A stretch of 64,000 nucleotides of DNA from G963676795 sp963677215 (GTDB lineage: Bacteria > Desulfobacterota > Desulfuromonadia > Desulfuromonadales > Geopsychrobacteraceae), in the NCBI GenBank assembly GCA_963677215.1, contig OY781919.1, forward strand, positions 3,038,001 through 3,102,000, read 5' to 3'. Position numbers and translations under genes: made by a program. Position 1 is the stretch's first letter. Each line of letters begins with the position of its first letter. Below, piece by piece: positions 28,735 through 36,889 of this stretch. A model generated the notes under the pieces. The model was not told the origin of the DNA, did not search any database, and saw nothing but the letters and a program-made list of their open reading frames with translations.

Positions 28735-28804
28735 TCCGATTATTTCTATACTCATTATCTTGTTAAAACCTACCAGATTTCCTATTAAATTAATTTCTGG
28801 CTCC

Positions 28805-28832
28805 TTGACAATCTTGAGAAGGCTACTATCAT
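28805..28832 (+). promoter_or_regulatory. Sigma-70-like promoter of the chemoreceptor gene
   Basis: TTGACA (28805-28810) and TATCAT (28827-28832) are separated by 16 bp. Transcription would begin near 28840, which makes a translation start at 28839 impossible and supports the start near 28890. Confidence 0.6.
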
Positions 28833-28889
28833 TAGTAGTTGTTAAGCTTTGGTCGTATGGCGGCTGTTGAAAGGAGCCTGGGTGAAAAT

Positions 28890-31136
28890 ATGCTGATGCG
28901 AATGAAAATTAATCATAAGTTGCTGATTCTGGTTGGTTCGGTTCTTGTTCTGCTGATTGTCTGTCTGGTGTTCGGTTATCTGGGTCTGTCAAAAACAGTG
29001 CATAACGGCACGGAACTGGCCGACGGGAATCGCTTGAAAAGCACCCTGTTAGCGCGCGAGGTCGATCATCTGATCTGGGTACGTAACGTGGCCGCCTTTC
29101 TGACCGATGATAAGGTCAAAGAGCTTAATGTCCAGCTGGATCCGACGCAATGCGCCCTGGGCAAATGGCTGAGCAGCGAAGAGCGCAGGCTGGCAGAGGT
29201 CCTGATTCCCGGCCTGGCCAGCGACCTGAATGCTATCGAAGTGCCACACCGACACCTGCATGAGTCCGCAGCTAAGATCAAACAGCTGCATTCCTCGCTT
29301 GACTCTCATCTGGCGCAGTTTTTTACCGAAAAGAAACTGGATCATGCGGTCTGGATCAATAAGCTTCAGGGGGCGATCATTGATCATAAGGACTCGACAG
29401 GTGTCCAGCTTGATGAGCATAAATGCGGTCTTGGCCAGTTTCTCTATGGTGATGAGATCAAAGCCGTCAAGGCTGCCAGTCCAGAATTGGCCGAAATTCT
29501 CGATGCACTCGAAGAGCCGCATCGACAGTTGCATCAGCAGGGACGACTGGTCGATGAATACCTGCAGGCGAGCAGGGTGAACAACGCTTCTGAGCTGTTT
29601 TCTGAACAGCTCCAGCCAACCCTGGTCAAAACCATGGGTCTGCTCGATCGCTCCATCGCTGTGTCAATGGCAGCCCTTAAAGGAAATCAGCAGGCCAACG
29701 AGGTTTACGCTGGCGAAGGGCAGCAGGCCCTCAGCGATGTTCAAGGGCTGTTGCACAGGATGATCGATACGGTTTCTGCCAATCTGATTTCGGATGATGA
29801 GCTGATCTCTGCTGCAGTCTCGACACGTTCAACCATGTCGGGTGTCGGTGTCGCCGCTCTTGTTATCGGCCTGATTCTGGCTTACTTCATTGCCCGCAGT
29901 ATTACCCAGCCGCTCTCCCGGGCCTTTGCGGTTATCTCTCAATACGCGCAAGGGGATACCAGGGATCAGAACCTGGATCTGGGCAACAGGGTCAAGTGCT
30001 ATGACATCAACCGGTGCAACAATGGTGATTGTGAATGTTTTGGCAATGAATCCCACTGTTGGGTTCAGGCTGGTACTTTTGGGCCTACTCCGACCTGCAG
30101 GAAGCTGGTCAATGGCACCTACAGCGACTGTCGACAATGCAAGGCCTTTAAAGCGCGAGATGAAATTACCGAGCTTGGTTCGGTTCTGGTCGGCATGGCC
30201 AAAAGTCTGCAGGGGCGCAGTGAGCTGGCCGAAGCTATTGCCAGCGGAGATCTGACCCAGAATGTCCGTGTTGCTTCAGAGCACGATCAGCTTGGTATGG
30301 CCCTGAAAAAGATGCTCGAGGGACTGCGTGACATGGTTGGCAATATCCAGACTGCCGGAGAGCAGATTGCATCCGGTGCCATGCAGGTTGCCGATACCAG
30401 TCAGACCCTCTCGCAGGGGGCAACCGAGTCGGCCAGTTCTCTCGAAGAGGTGACGGCATCCATGAACCAGATGGCTGGCCAAGTCAGGATCAATGCAGAA
30501 AATGCGGATACCGCCAATCGCCTGTCGAATGAATCGAAGTCTGCCGCAGAGAATGGTGACAGGCAGATGAAGGGCATGGTTACGGCGATGGACGAGATCA
30601 ATCTGGCCGGTCAGAATATCTCCAAGATCATCAAGGTCATTGATGAAATCGCTTTTCAGACCAATCTGCTGGCACTTAATGCAGCTGTTGAAGCAGCCCG
30701 TGCCGGACAGCATGGAAAAGGGTTTGCGGTTGTCGCCGAGGAGGTTCGCAACCTCGCGGCACGCAGTGCCAAGGCAGCAGAAGAGACTGCGGAACTGATC
30801 GAAGGTTCGGTCGCTCTGACAGCCCGTGGTGCGCAGATGGCAGTGCAGACGGCACAGGCTCTCAAGGAGATTATGGACGGCACAAACAAGGTCTCCGATC
30901 TGCTTGAAGAGATAGCTGCAGCGTCCAAAGAGCAGTCCGCGGGGATCAATCAGGTGACCAGTGGCTTAAGCCAGATCGATCAGGTCACCCAACAGAACAC
31001 TGCCAGTGCCGAAGAGAGTGCTTCTGCCTCCGAGGAACTGTCGGGGCAGGCCGGCCAATTGCTCGAAATGCTCAAGAGATTCAGGGTTTCGCGAACTGAA
31101 GGCCGGACTGATTCTCAGCTCAGAATCGGTTACTGA
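28890..31136 (+). CDS. Methyl-accepting chemotaxis protein with tandem CZB-like domains and a Cys-rich HAMP insert
   Basis: 748 residues from the ATG at 28890; other ATGs follow within 5 codons. Membrane spans lie at about 11-33 and 318-337. Between them are two CZB-like zinc-binding units: His60, Cys88, His120/His124 and His152, Cys179, His211/His215, with matching DHxxW, CxLGxW/F and PHRxLH motifs. After the second span the HAMP region is interrupted by eight Cys between residues 370 and 417 (KCYDINRCNNGDCECFG, HCW, PTC, DCRQC), similar to a two-CW type cluster. The signalling domain with IAFQTNLLALNAAVEAARAG ends the chain. It probably senses zinc, hypochlorite or redox state and signals to CheA/CheW. 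CZB units are best known in the cytoplasm. Confidence 0.9.
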   Translation: MLMRMKINHKLLILVGSVLVLLIVCLVFGYLGLSKTVHNGTELADGNRLKSTLLAREVDHLIWVRNVAAFLTDDKVKELNVQLDPTQCALGKWLSSEERRLAEVLIPGLASDLNAIEVPHRHLHESAAKIKQLHSSLDSHLAQFFTEKKLDHAVWINKLQGAIIDHKDSTGVQLDEHKCGLGQFLYGDEIKAVKAASPELAEILDALEEPHRQLHQQGRLVDEYLQASRVNNASELFSEQLQPTLVKTMGLLDRSIAVSMAALKGNQQANEVYAGEGQQALSDVQGLLHRMIDTVSANLISDDELISAAVSTRSTMSGVGVAALVIGLILAYFIARSITQPLSRAFAVISQYAQGDTRDQNLDLGNRVKCYDINRCNNGDCECFGNESHCWVQAGTFGPTPTCRKLVNGTYSDCRQCKAFKARDEITELGSVLVGMAKSLQGRSELAEAIASGDLTQNVRVASEHDQLGMALKKMLEGLRDMVGNIQTAGEQIASGAMQVADTSQTLSQGATESASSLEEVTASMNQMAGQVRINAENADTANRLSNESKSAAENGDRQMKGMVTAMDEINLAGQNISKIIKVIDEIAFQTNLLALNAAVEAARAGQHGKGFAVVAEEVRNLAARSAKAAEETAELIEGSVALTARGAQMAVQTAQALKEIMDGTNKVSDLLEEIAAASKEQSAGINQVTSGLSQIDQVTQQNTASAEESASASEELSGQAGQLLEMLKRFRVSRTEGRTDSQLRIGY

Positions 31137-31229
31137 ACTTCTGTTCAAAGTAAATTTTTGACAGCGGGGGCGAGATCGTTTCCCCTCTATGGAATAGCGA
31201 CCGCCTGAAATAGAGTTTCTTTGAATCAA

Positions 31230-31275
31230 TCAGCCCATGCAGACTACATGCTGCATGGGCTGAATTTATTTTGTG
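31230..31275 (+). terminator. Intrinsic terminator after the chemoreceptor gene
   Basis: 13-bp stem, TCAGCCCATGCAG and its complement (31230-31242 and 31251-31263), with an 8-nt loop, followed by a T-rich AATTTATTTTG tract. Confidence 0.7.
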
Positions 31276-31324
31276 CAAATGCTAGAAACTTCTTTGCTCG
31301 CTCTGCTGTCTGTGGTATCACAGG

Positions 31325-31356
31325 AATAACGGAATTGACGGCTTCCGGCCGTTATT
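31325..31356 (+). promoter_or_regulatory. Inverted repeat upstream of modD (candidate operator)
   Basis: AATAACGG (31325-31332) and CCGTTATT (31349-31356) form a perfect 8-bp dyad with a 16-bp spacer, about 37 bp before modD. A related AACGTTATT lies before the ModA-like gene near 32316. Shared CGTTATT half-sites suggest a common regulator, possibly molybdenum-linked, but the sequence is not a good match to the classic ModE box. Confidence 0.35.
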
Positions 31357-31392
31357 AGTTAATCATCATATATCGCTAGTTTGTGAGTTTTT

Positions 31393-32226
31393 ATGTTTAT
31401 TTCTGATTCAACTCTCGATCGCTGGATCGAAGAAGATTTACCTGGAATCGATCTTACCTCCCACCTGTTGGGGATGAAAACTCTCGACGGACTTATCTCT
31501 TACAAAGCCCGTGCAGAAACAACAATCAGCGGAATTGAAGAAGCTACGGCAATGCTGACCAAGTTAGGGTTGGTGGTCGAATTTGCCCAGGCTGAAGGCG
31601 CTGTCCTGCAGCAGGGAGACGAGATCCTGACAGCGCGCGGCGACGGCGCGAGGATTCATGCCGGCTGGCGCGTAGTATTGAACGTTCTGGAATACGCTTC
31701 CGGTATTGCTACCCGAACAGCCAAACTGGTGAAACTGGCCAACTGCAACGGTGATGCAATTGTCTGCGGGACGCGCAAGGCCTTTCCGGGGGGTCGTAAG
31801 CTCTCTCAGAAAGCCCTGATCGCCGGAGGCGGTGTGCCTCACCGCCTCGGTCTAGGCGAGACGATCCTCATCTTCCCGAATCACTATAATCTGCTCGGTC
31901 TCGACAATTTTCTTGCTAAACTGCCGGAAATCAAGAAGCACGCTCGTGAACGTAAGGTCGGTGTTGAGGTTGAAACCTTCGACGAAGCCCTGCTTATGGC
32001 CAGGAATGGGGCCGATATTCTTCAACTGGACAAATGTTCCGTTGAACTGACCGCTCAGATTGTTGAACAGGTTAAATCCGCTTTTCCACAGATCGTTGTT
32101 GGTGCCGCTGGTGGCATCAATGCCGATAACGCTGCGCAGTATGCAGCCACGAGTGTCGACTTTCTTGCGACCTCATGGATGTACTTCGGCAAGCCGGCCG
32201 ATATCTCTGCAGCCATCTCACGCTAA
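31393..32226 (+). CDS. modD: ModD-like phosphoribosyltransferase-fold protein
   Basis: 277 residues, close in form to ModD, a member of the quinolinate phosphoribosyltransferase (NadC) superfamily found in molybdate-transport operons. Characteristic parts are the N-terminal EDLPGIDLTSHLLGM, the GTRKAFPGGRKLSQKALIAG loop and a C-terminal GAAGGINADNAAQYA. The molecular function of ModD is not well established. ModA/ModB-like genes follow, separated by a strong terminator, so it may be expressed apart from them. NadC itself is an alternative, but the FPGGRKLSQK loop fits ModD better. Confidence 0.85.
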   Translation: MFISDSTLDRWIEEDLPGIDLTSHLLGMKTLDGLISYKARAETTISGIEEATAMLTKLGLVVEFAQAEGAVLQQGDEILTARGDGARIHAGWRVVLNVLEYASGIATRTAKLVKLANCNGDAIVCGTRKAFPGGRKLSQKALIAGGGVPHRLGLGETILIFPNHYNLLGLDNFLAKLPEIKKHARERKVGVEVETFDEALLMARNGADILQLDKCSVELTAQIVEQVKSAFPQIVVGAAGGINADNAAQYAATSVDFLATSWMYFGKPADISAAISR

Positions 32227-32250
32227 TCTTCATTTGCCATGTGTCGTTTT

Positions 32251-32280
32251 GCCAGGGAGAAGTCCCTGGCATTTTTTTTT
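32251..32280 (+). terminator. Intrinsic terminator after modD
   Basis: Perfect 8-bp stem GCCAGGGA/TCCCTGGC (32251-32258 and 32263-32270), 4-nt loop, followed by nine T residues. Confidence 0.92.
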
Positions 32281-32348
32281 GTAGCTTGACTTTTTTTCAT
32301 CACCGATATACACAACGTTATTCTTAAAAAAACAACGAGAGGTGAAAG

Positions 32349-33062
32349 ATGAGAAAACTGACGTATATTTATATGGTTTTGCTGTTGACCTCAACTTCTG
32401 CCATTGCCGCAGATCTGCGTACTGCGTCTGGTGCCGGTTATAAAACCATCGTTGAGCAATGGGCTCAGCAATATGAAAAGAGCAGTGAGCAGAAGGTGGA
32501 ACGCATCTATGGCAACATGGGACAGATTATGGCTCAGGCACAGCATGGTGGTGGTATCTGCCTGGTGATCGGCGACAAGAATTTTTTGACGACACATAAG
32601 CTCGCGGCAGCGCGTTATGTCACCATCGGAACGGGCCGGCCAGTGCTGGTGACGCGCAAAGGGCTCGAACTGACCAAGCTTTCCGACCTGATGGACGCAA
32701 GGTTTGCCAAGATTGCCGCTCCTGATTTCAGCAAGGCGATCTATGGTCGGGCGGCGAAACAGATTCTTGAAAATAAGGGGTATGCAGATGTTCTGGCAAA
32801 AACCATGGAGGCCGGTACCGTGCCACGCAGTGGTGGCTATGCCATAAACGGTCAGGTTGATGCGGCATTCATCAACATGAGTTATGCCCTGGCCAATCGC
32901 GATAAATTTGGCAGTATGCTCGAACTGACCGAAGGTTTCGAGCCGATCGAAATTGTCGCCGGGGTTATAGTCGGTTGTGAGAACAATGCCAATGTGGCAG
33001 CATTCCTCGATCAGTTGAATACGGACAGCATGGTCCGGAAGGTTGCCGCGGCCGGGTTGTAA
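32349..33062 (+). CDS. ModA-like periplasmic substrate-binding protein
   Basis: 237 residues; signal peptide of about 20 residues ending AIA before ADLRTAS. The mature protein has a type-II periplasmic binding fold (ASGAGYKTIVEQWAQQYEKS, a GKPVL-like PVLVTRKGLEL segment and GQVDAAFINMSYAL). Compared with ModA the N-terminal oxyanion loop is changed (no AASL), so another oxyanion such as tungstate or another ligand is possible. The stop overlaps the permease start by 1 bp (TAATG). It delivers the ligand to the ModB-like permease. Confidence 0.72.
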   Translation: MRKLTYIYMVLLLTSTSAIAADLRTASGAGYKTIVEQWAQQYEKSSEQKVERIYGNMGQIMAQAQHGGGICLVIGDKNFLTTHKLAAARYVTIGTGRPVLVTRKGLELTKLSDLMDARFAKIAAPDFSKAIYGRAAKQILENKGYADVLAKTMEAGTVPRSGGYAINGQVDAAFINMSYALANRDKFGSMLELTEGFEPIEIVAGVIVGCENNANVAAFLDQLNTDSMVRKVAAAGL

Positions 33063-33763
33063 TGGATGCACTGGGGGCATACTGGCAGATCTATCGTTCT
33101 GCGCCGATATTCTTCTCGTTGGGGTTGACCGGCAAGGTCTGTCTCTGTGCCCTGGGGCTTCACATTCTTATCGGGATCCCGCTGGCCTGGTATCTTGCCG
33201 GTCGCCCATCTCCCTGGCGCAGTGCCCTTGAAAGTCTGATAACCTTTCCGTTGATCTTTCCCCCCATTGCCATCGGGTATCTGCTGTTGGTAGTGCTTGG
33301 CCGTTTCAGCTTTCTGGGGGATTTCTTCTCACGCTGCTTTTCAGTGGAGATTGTTTTTACCCAGACTGGAGTCATGGTAGCCGCCTTTGTTGCAGGGCTG
33401 CCTCTGATCGTCAAGCCGGTCAGGGCTGCCATTCAGGAACTTGGCAGCGACCTGATCGAGGCCTCTTACATGCTCGGCCGTGGACGTCTTGTCTCCTTTG
33501 TCCTGGTGACTCTACCGCTGATCAGGCGTAGTGTTCTTCAGGCCCTTATCCTGGGGATCGGTCGGTCGTTGGGGGAGGTCGGCATCACCCTGATGCTCGG
33601 CGGTAATATCATCGGTAAAACCAATACCCTTTCCCTGGAGGTATTCAATGCAGTCAATGACGGTGATTTCGAACGGGCATCGGCGCTGTGTCTGCTGCTG
33701 TTCCTTTTTTCACTGTTATTATTCACAACTATCCGCTGTATAGATCGTCGCCAACGGAGGTGA
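33062..33763 (+). CDS. ModB-like ABC transporter permease
   Basis: 233 residues with about 5-6 membrane spans. The coupling (EAA) region is visible as LIEASYMLGRGRLVSFVLVTLP, and the C-terminal GRSLGEVGITLMLGGNIIGKT is typical of molybdate/tungstate permeases. The gene overlaps the binding-protein gene by 1 bp. No ATP-binding subunit is encoded here, since the next gene is convergent and starts 6 bp beyond the stop. The permease must use an ATPase encoded elsewhere, or the operon has lost it. Confidence 0.85.
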   Translation: MDALGAYWQIYRSAPIFFSLGLTGKVCLCALGLHILIGIPLAWYLAGRPSPWRSALESLITFPLIFPPIAIGYLLLVVLGRFSFLGDFFSRCFSVEIVFTQTGVMVAAFVAGLPLIVKPVRAAIQELGSDLIEASYMLGRGRLVSFVLVTLPLIRRSVLQALILGIGRSLGEVGITLMLGGNIIGKTNTLSLEVFNAVNDGDFERASALCLLLFLFSLLLFTTIRCIDRRQRR

Positions 33764-33769
33764 TTGGTG

Positions 33770-34089
33770 TTATTTGAAGCGGTTGAATGCCTTATTCACA
33801 GCGGAAACAAGGGTTATGATCTCCAGTGGTTTTGGACAGAATTCTTGGATCCCGATATTTTCGATCTGTTCCGTCATGATTTTACTGGGATTGCCACGGA
33901 TCAGGATAATAGGGACATCATTGCTGATGGAACGGATCTCTCTGGCCAGCTCAAGGCCTGTTAGATCTGGCATGGTCTGATCTGTAATGATCATATCTAT
34001 CTGGTTCTGGTGAGATCGAAAAAAAATCAGAGCGTCAAGATTGAGTTTATGGCAGGAAACTCGGTGCCCAGTTCCGTTATGATTTCGCC
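33770..34089 (-). pseudogene. Broken receiver domain of the adjacent hybrid histidine kinase
   Basis: On the minus strand, the kinase gene runs into a receiver domain (HILLIDDEEDLLSS) and then meets a TAA at 34090-34092. Reading through, 17-18 bases later the sense returns only after a 1-nt shift near 34064-34070 (GGGCAC), giving HRVSCHKLNLDALIFF and then the phosphoacceptor Asp in MIITDQTMPDLTG, and the C-terminal KP motif (CPKPLEI). So a once complete receiver carries two independent lesions. A 74-residue stand-alone frame from 33994 lacks the acidic pair and cannot be a working receiver. Sequencing error would need to explain both changes. Confidence 0.8.
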
Positions 34090-36228
34090 TTAACTTGAGA
34101 GCAGGTCTTCTTCATCATCTATCAATAATATGTGTTCGTTCTTCCTCTGGTTCAGTTGGGATATCGCTTCAGCTGCTGCCCCGCTGCTTTCGTCGGTCAG
34201 CGGGAGGTAAATGTCGATGCGGGTTCCTTCTCCCGGCATGCTATCGACATGAATAAGCCCGCGGTGCCTTTCTACGATACCATGAACAATGGCGAGACCA
34301 AGCCCGCTACCGACACCCGCCTCTTTGGTCGTAAAAAAGGGATTGAAAATTTTCTCTTTGGTCTCATCATCCATACCGCAACCGCTGTCACAAACGGATA
34401 GCTTGGCGTATCTTGAGGCTCGGTCGACGAGGCTTTGTAATACAGTCTGCTCTTCTGAATCGACTTTCTGAAGGGTGATCCGCAATGTTCCTTTTTCGTT
34501 CATCGCGTGGATGCCATTGGTACACAGATTCATCAGAACCTGCTGAATTTGAGTGCGATCTCCCTCTATTTTCAGGGGAGGGGGGTCGTCAATAATCCTG
34601 AAATTGAGCTCCACGCTCGCCGGGACGAGAGCACACATCAGGTCCAGCGAGTCTTCAACCTGTGCCGCTAGATCGATGGTCTGATAAGCGCTTTTAGTTT
34701 GGCGGCTGAAAGCAAGGATCTGGGACACCATATCCTTGGCCCTGTCGGCGGCTTTCTGAATCTGGGTCAGGTTTCTAGTCACCTGTGATGTTGCGCCAGC
34801 TGTCTTCTGGGCCAGAAAAACGTTGCTGAAGATGATGCTCAGAACGTTGTTGAAGTCATGAGCGATTCCGCTGGCCATTGTCCCGAGGGCTTCCATCTTA
34901 TGTTTTTGATGGAGCCGGTTTTCGATTTCCGTCCGCAGAGTTTCCTCTTCCTTGTGTCGGGATATATCCGTGAGGATGCCGATGATGCGTGCCGGTTTGC
35001 GGTTGTGGTCATATTCCAAGACATGTCCCTCGGCTTTCATCCACTGGTAGGAGTTGGCTCTGCAGCGTAAACGGAATTCTTCCTCAAAGAGTTCGCTGTC
35101 TCCCGAGGCAATGATGGACAGGGCCCGGTTGACTTTGGGGCGATCCTTGTGGTGGATGTGGTGAAGAAGATGTTTCAGGGGCGTTTCAGCGTTAATATCA
35201 GTAAAACCAGCCATGGCTGCAGAAGCAGAATCGTAATGGCAGATGTTATTGACGGCATCGTAATCCCACAGGCCGATGTGACACGCCTTAAGGATCGCAG
35301 CGAGGCGCCATCTGTTCTCACTCAATGATTTCTCCGCGCGGTTTTTCTCCTGAGAAAATAGATCGATCCTGCGGACCAATTGCATCGTCAGCAGGATGAC
35401 AAGGATGAGAGCCAGGATGAAAAGAGGACCCTGCTTGCGGAGTATTTTAATGCCTGGCATGTCAAGCTGCCAGTGCAGTTTACCAAGGATTTTGCCTTCC
35501 GGATTAATTAAGAGAAGTTCTCCATGACCAACGGCTGTTTGCTCGCTAGCGAACTTAAGTTCTTTCAGCAGATATTGGTGACCCATTGTTGATAAAAGGT
35601 CATCTGTCAATTCTCTGGCAAGAATCAGGGCCGGCCTAGTTATGTTTCTGCTTGTTCCTGATTGAGAATATTCTGGCATGAAAACTGAGCAGGCGATCAG
35701 GAAAATCCTATTGTCATAGCTGACAATGCCTGTTGCGGCCTGAGGGCTATCCATGCTGGTACGCCGGGTTTCCTGCAGCAGTTCCAGGATCGGTGTCGCA
35801 AAACTCTTTTTAAGGTCAAAGCCTTTTTGCAATTTGCCCTGATGAAAAGCGATGATGGTTTGATCTGTCTCATTAACGACATAACTCTGATCGACACCGA
35901 AAGTTTCATAGAGATATGACCCTATATTGGCATCAGCCCAATCAAGGTTGAAATTGGTCAGCAGGTGGTCGATGGCATCATCCCAGTAGGCATAGTCGCG
36001 GGTCCAGTCACCGAGCTCTGCCAATTTTCCGTTTAGCGCGGTTTCTGCCAAGTGACAGGTGTGAGAAAACTCTTTTTCGTCAAGGGCCTTGGTCGTCCAG
36101 TAGATGTAGAAACCGTTGAGAGCCAGGAGAAAAAGCAGTAGTGACACAACTGGAATGACAAGCTGTTGCTGACTTAAGACGTATTTGTGCTGTGACTTGT
36201 GTTCCTGGTTAGGGCAGGAATAGGCCAT
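34090..36228 (-). CDS. CHASE4-PAS sensor histidine kinase (truncated hybrid kinase)
   Basis: 712 residues. A membrane span lies at about 22-45, then a CHASE4 sensor (DWTRDYAYWDD motif), a second span near 280-297, a PAS/PAC unit (about 315-430), the HisKA helix with GIAHDFNNVLSIIFSNVFL, and an HATPase domain with N box (MNLCTNGIHAMNEKG), DSGCGMD and GSGLGLAIVHG. After the ATPase domain a receiver begins but stops at TAA. CHASE4 sensors detect extracytoplasmic signals. The kinase core looks intact, so it may still autophosphorylate. The gene is preceded by a riboswitch and terminator. A good GGAG ribosome-binding site precedes the ATG. Confidence 0.88.
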   Translation of the reverse strand: MAYSCPNQEHKSQHKYVLSQQQLVIPVVSLLLFLLALNGFYIYWTTKALDEKEFSHTCHLAETALNGKLAELGDWTRDYAYWDDAIDHLLTNFNLDWADANIGSYLYETFGVDQSYVVNETDQTIIAFHQGKLQKGFDLKKSFATPILELLQETRRTSMDSPQAATGIVSYDNRIFLIACSVFMPEYSQSGTSRNITRPALILARELTDDLLSTMGHQYLLKELKFASEQTAVGHGELLLINPEGKILGKLHWQLDMPGIKILRKQGPLFILALILVILLTMQLVRRIDLFSQEKNRAEKSLSENRWRLAAILKACHIGLWDYDAVNNICHYDSASAAMAGFTDINAETPLKHLLHHIHHKDRPKVNRALSIIASGDSELFEEEFRLRCRANSYQWMKAEGHVLEYDHNRKPARIIGILTDISRHKEEETLRTEIENRLHQKHKMEALGTMASGIAHDFNNVLSIIFSNVFLAQKTAGATSQVTRNLTQIQKAADRAKDMVSQILAFSRQTKSAYQTIDLAAQVEDSLDLMCALVPASVELNFRIIDDPPPLKIEGDRTQIQQVLMNLCTNGIHAMNEKGTLRITLQKVDSEEQTVLQSLVDRASRYAKLSVCDSGCGMDDETKEKIFNPFFTTKEAGVGSGLGLAIVHGIVERHRGLIHVDSMPGEGTRIDIYLPLTDESSGAAAEAISQLNQRKNEHILLIDDEEDLLSS

Positions 36229-36318
36229 GACGACTCCTCAACATATATCAGGTAACAATGTTTCAAAAGGAGTTCGCCTGTCTCAAACGATTTTGCGCTT
36301 GATGGTCAGGTTTTTGTC

Positions 36319-36352
36319 AAAAAAAAACCTGTCTCTGGGACGAGAAAGGTTT
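36319..36352 (-). terminator. Intrinsic terminator of the riboswitch expression platform
   Basis: AAACCT/AGGTTT outer stem (36325-36330, 36347-36352) with an inner CTC/GAG pairing, followed on the minus strand by nine U residues (A-tract 36319-36327). It lies about 16 nt after the aptamer and 90 nt before the kinase start, which fits transcription attenuation. Confidence 0.82.
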
Positions 36353-36367
36353 ATGCCACTCCTTCTT

Positions 36368-36436
36368 CGGTAACCCGGCTATCCTTCATTTAAGGACCCG
36401 TAGCTTTGCGTCCCCGGGTTACCCCGGGTTTGCCAT
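36368..36436 (-). ncRNA. GEMM-I riboswitch (cyclic dinucleotide-sensing)
   Basis: The minus strand carries the conserved blocks in order: GGCAAACC (36427-36434), GGGACGCAAAGCTACGGG (about 36395-36413) and AGCCGGGTTACC (36369-36380), with complementary CCGGGG/CCCGG and GGTCCTT/AAGGA helices between them. These are the signature parts of GEMM-I (c-di-GMP-I) aptamers. A consensus promoter lies just upstream and a terminator just downstream. By hand alignment, the nucleotide before GGCAAACC (position 20 in V. cholerae Vc2 numbering) is U, not G, so whether it senses c-di-GMP or cGAMP is uncertain. Confidence 0.9.
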
Positions 36437-36452
36437 TGTCGGAATTGCCAGA

Positions 36453-36481
36453 ATTTTAGATAGATAAGAGTGTTCTGTCAA
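36453..36481 (-). promoter_or_regulatory. Sigma-70 promoter of the riboswitch-kinase transcript
   Basis: On the minus strand, TTGACA (36476-36481) and TAAAAT (36453-36458) are separated by exactly 17 bp. Transcription would start near 36446, about 10 nt before the riboswitch core. Confidence 0.85.
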
Positions 36482-36889
36482 ATTTAAAATAGATTCTTTC
36501 ATGCTCATGCCAATTACACATCACCGATGTAGTTGCAACTTAGCGGGTGAGAGCGATAGGCACTTTCCGATTTCACCGGTTCCAGCTATTACTCTTTGCT
36601 GTCATAGGTTGGACGCTGATCCTGAGTCTTCGTCTGGCCCGGTGCATTGCTGCTGTCACCGCCTGAGCCCCATTTCCGTTTCCGCCTTGAGCAAAGGCAA
36701 CACCGCCAGTTGTCAAAGTCCTTATCGGGGCAGTGCTGTAAAGCGCGAGACTGAAGAAAGGTATAGCCAATGTCCTGAATACGAATTTTGCAATGCTATC
36801 CACCAGCCTACAGATCATTGTTTTGCAGTTTCTAATGATATGCGACCTGTAGATTAAAGGTTTTATGTGAAATCTGTTGAGCTTGAACC
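36482..36889. other. Non-coding region upstream of the riboswitch
   Basis: About 410 bp with no convincing gene. A minus-strand frame (36573-36893) shows a signal-peptide-like stretch ending GVAFAQGGNGNGAQ, as in small secreted Gly/Asn-rich proteins, but it lacks a good start and the rest is Arg-rich and unlike a real protein. It may be the decayed remnant of such a gene. Confidence 0.3.

Noticed and set aside
28839..28889. Upstream start for the chemoreceptor gene
   Set aside because: The sigma-70-like promoter puts the transcript start near 28840, and the extra residues are not part of a membrane signal.
31370..31385. ModE-like box (ATCGCTA) just before modD
   Set aside because: Only one half resembles the ModE consensus and the symmetric half is missing.
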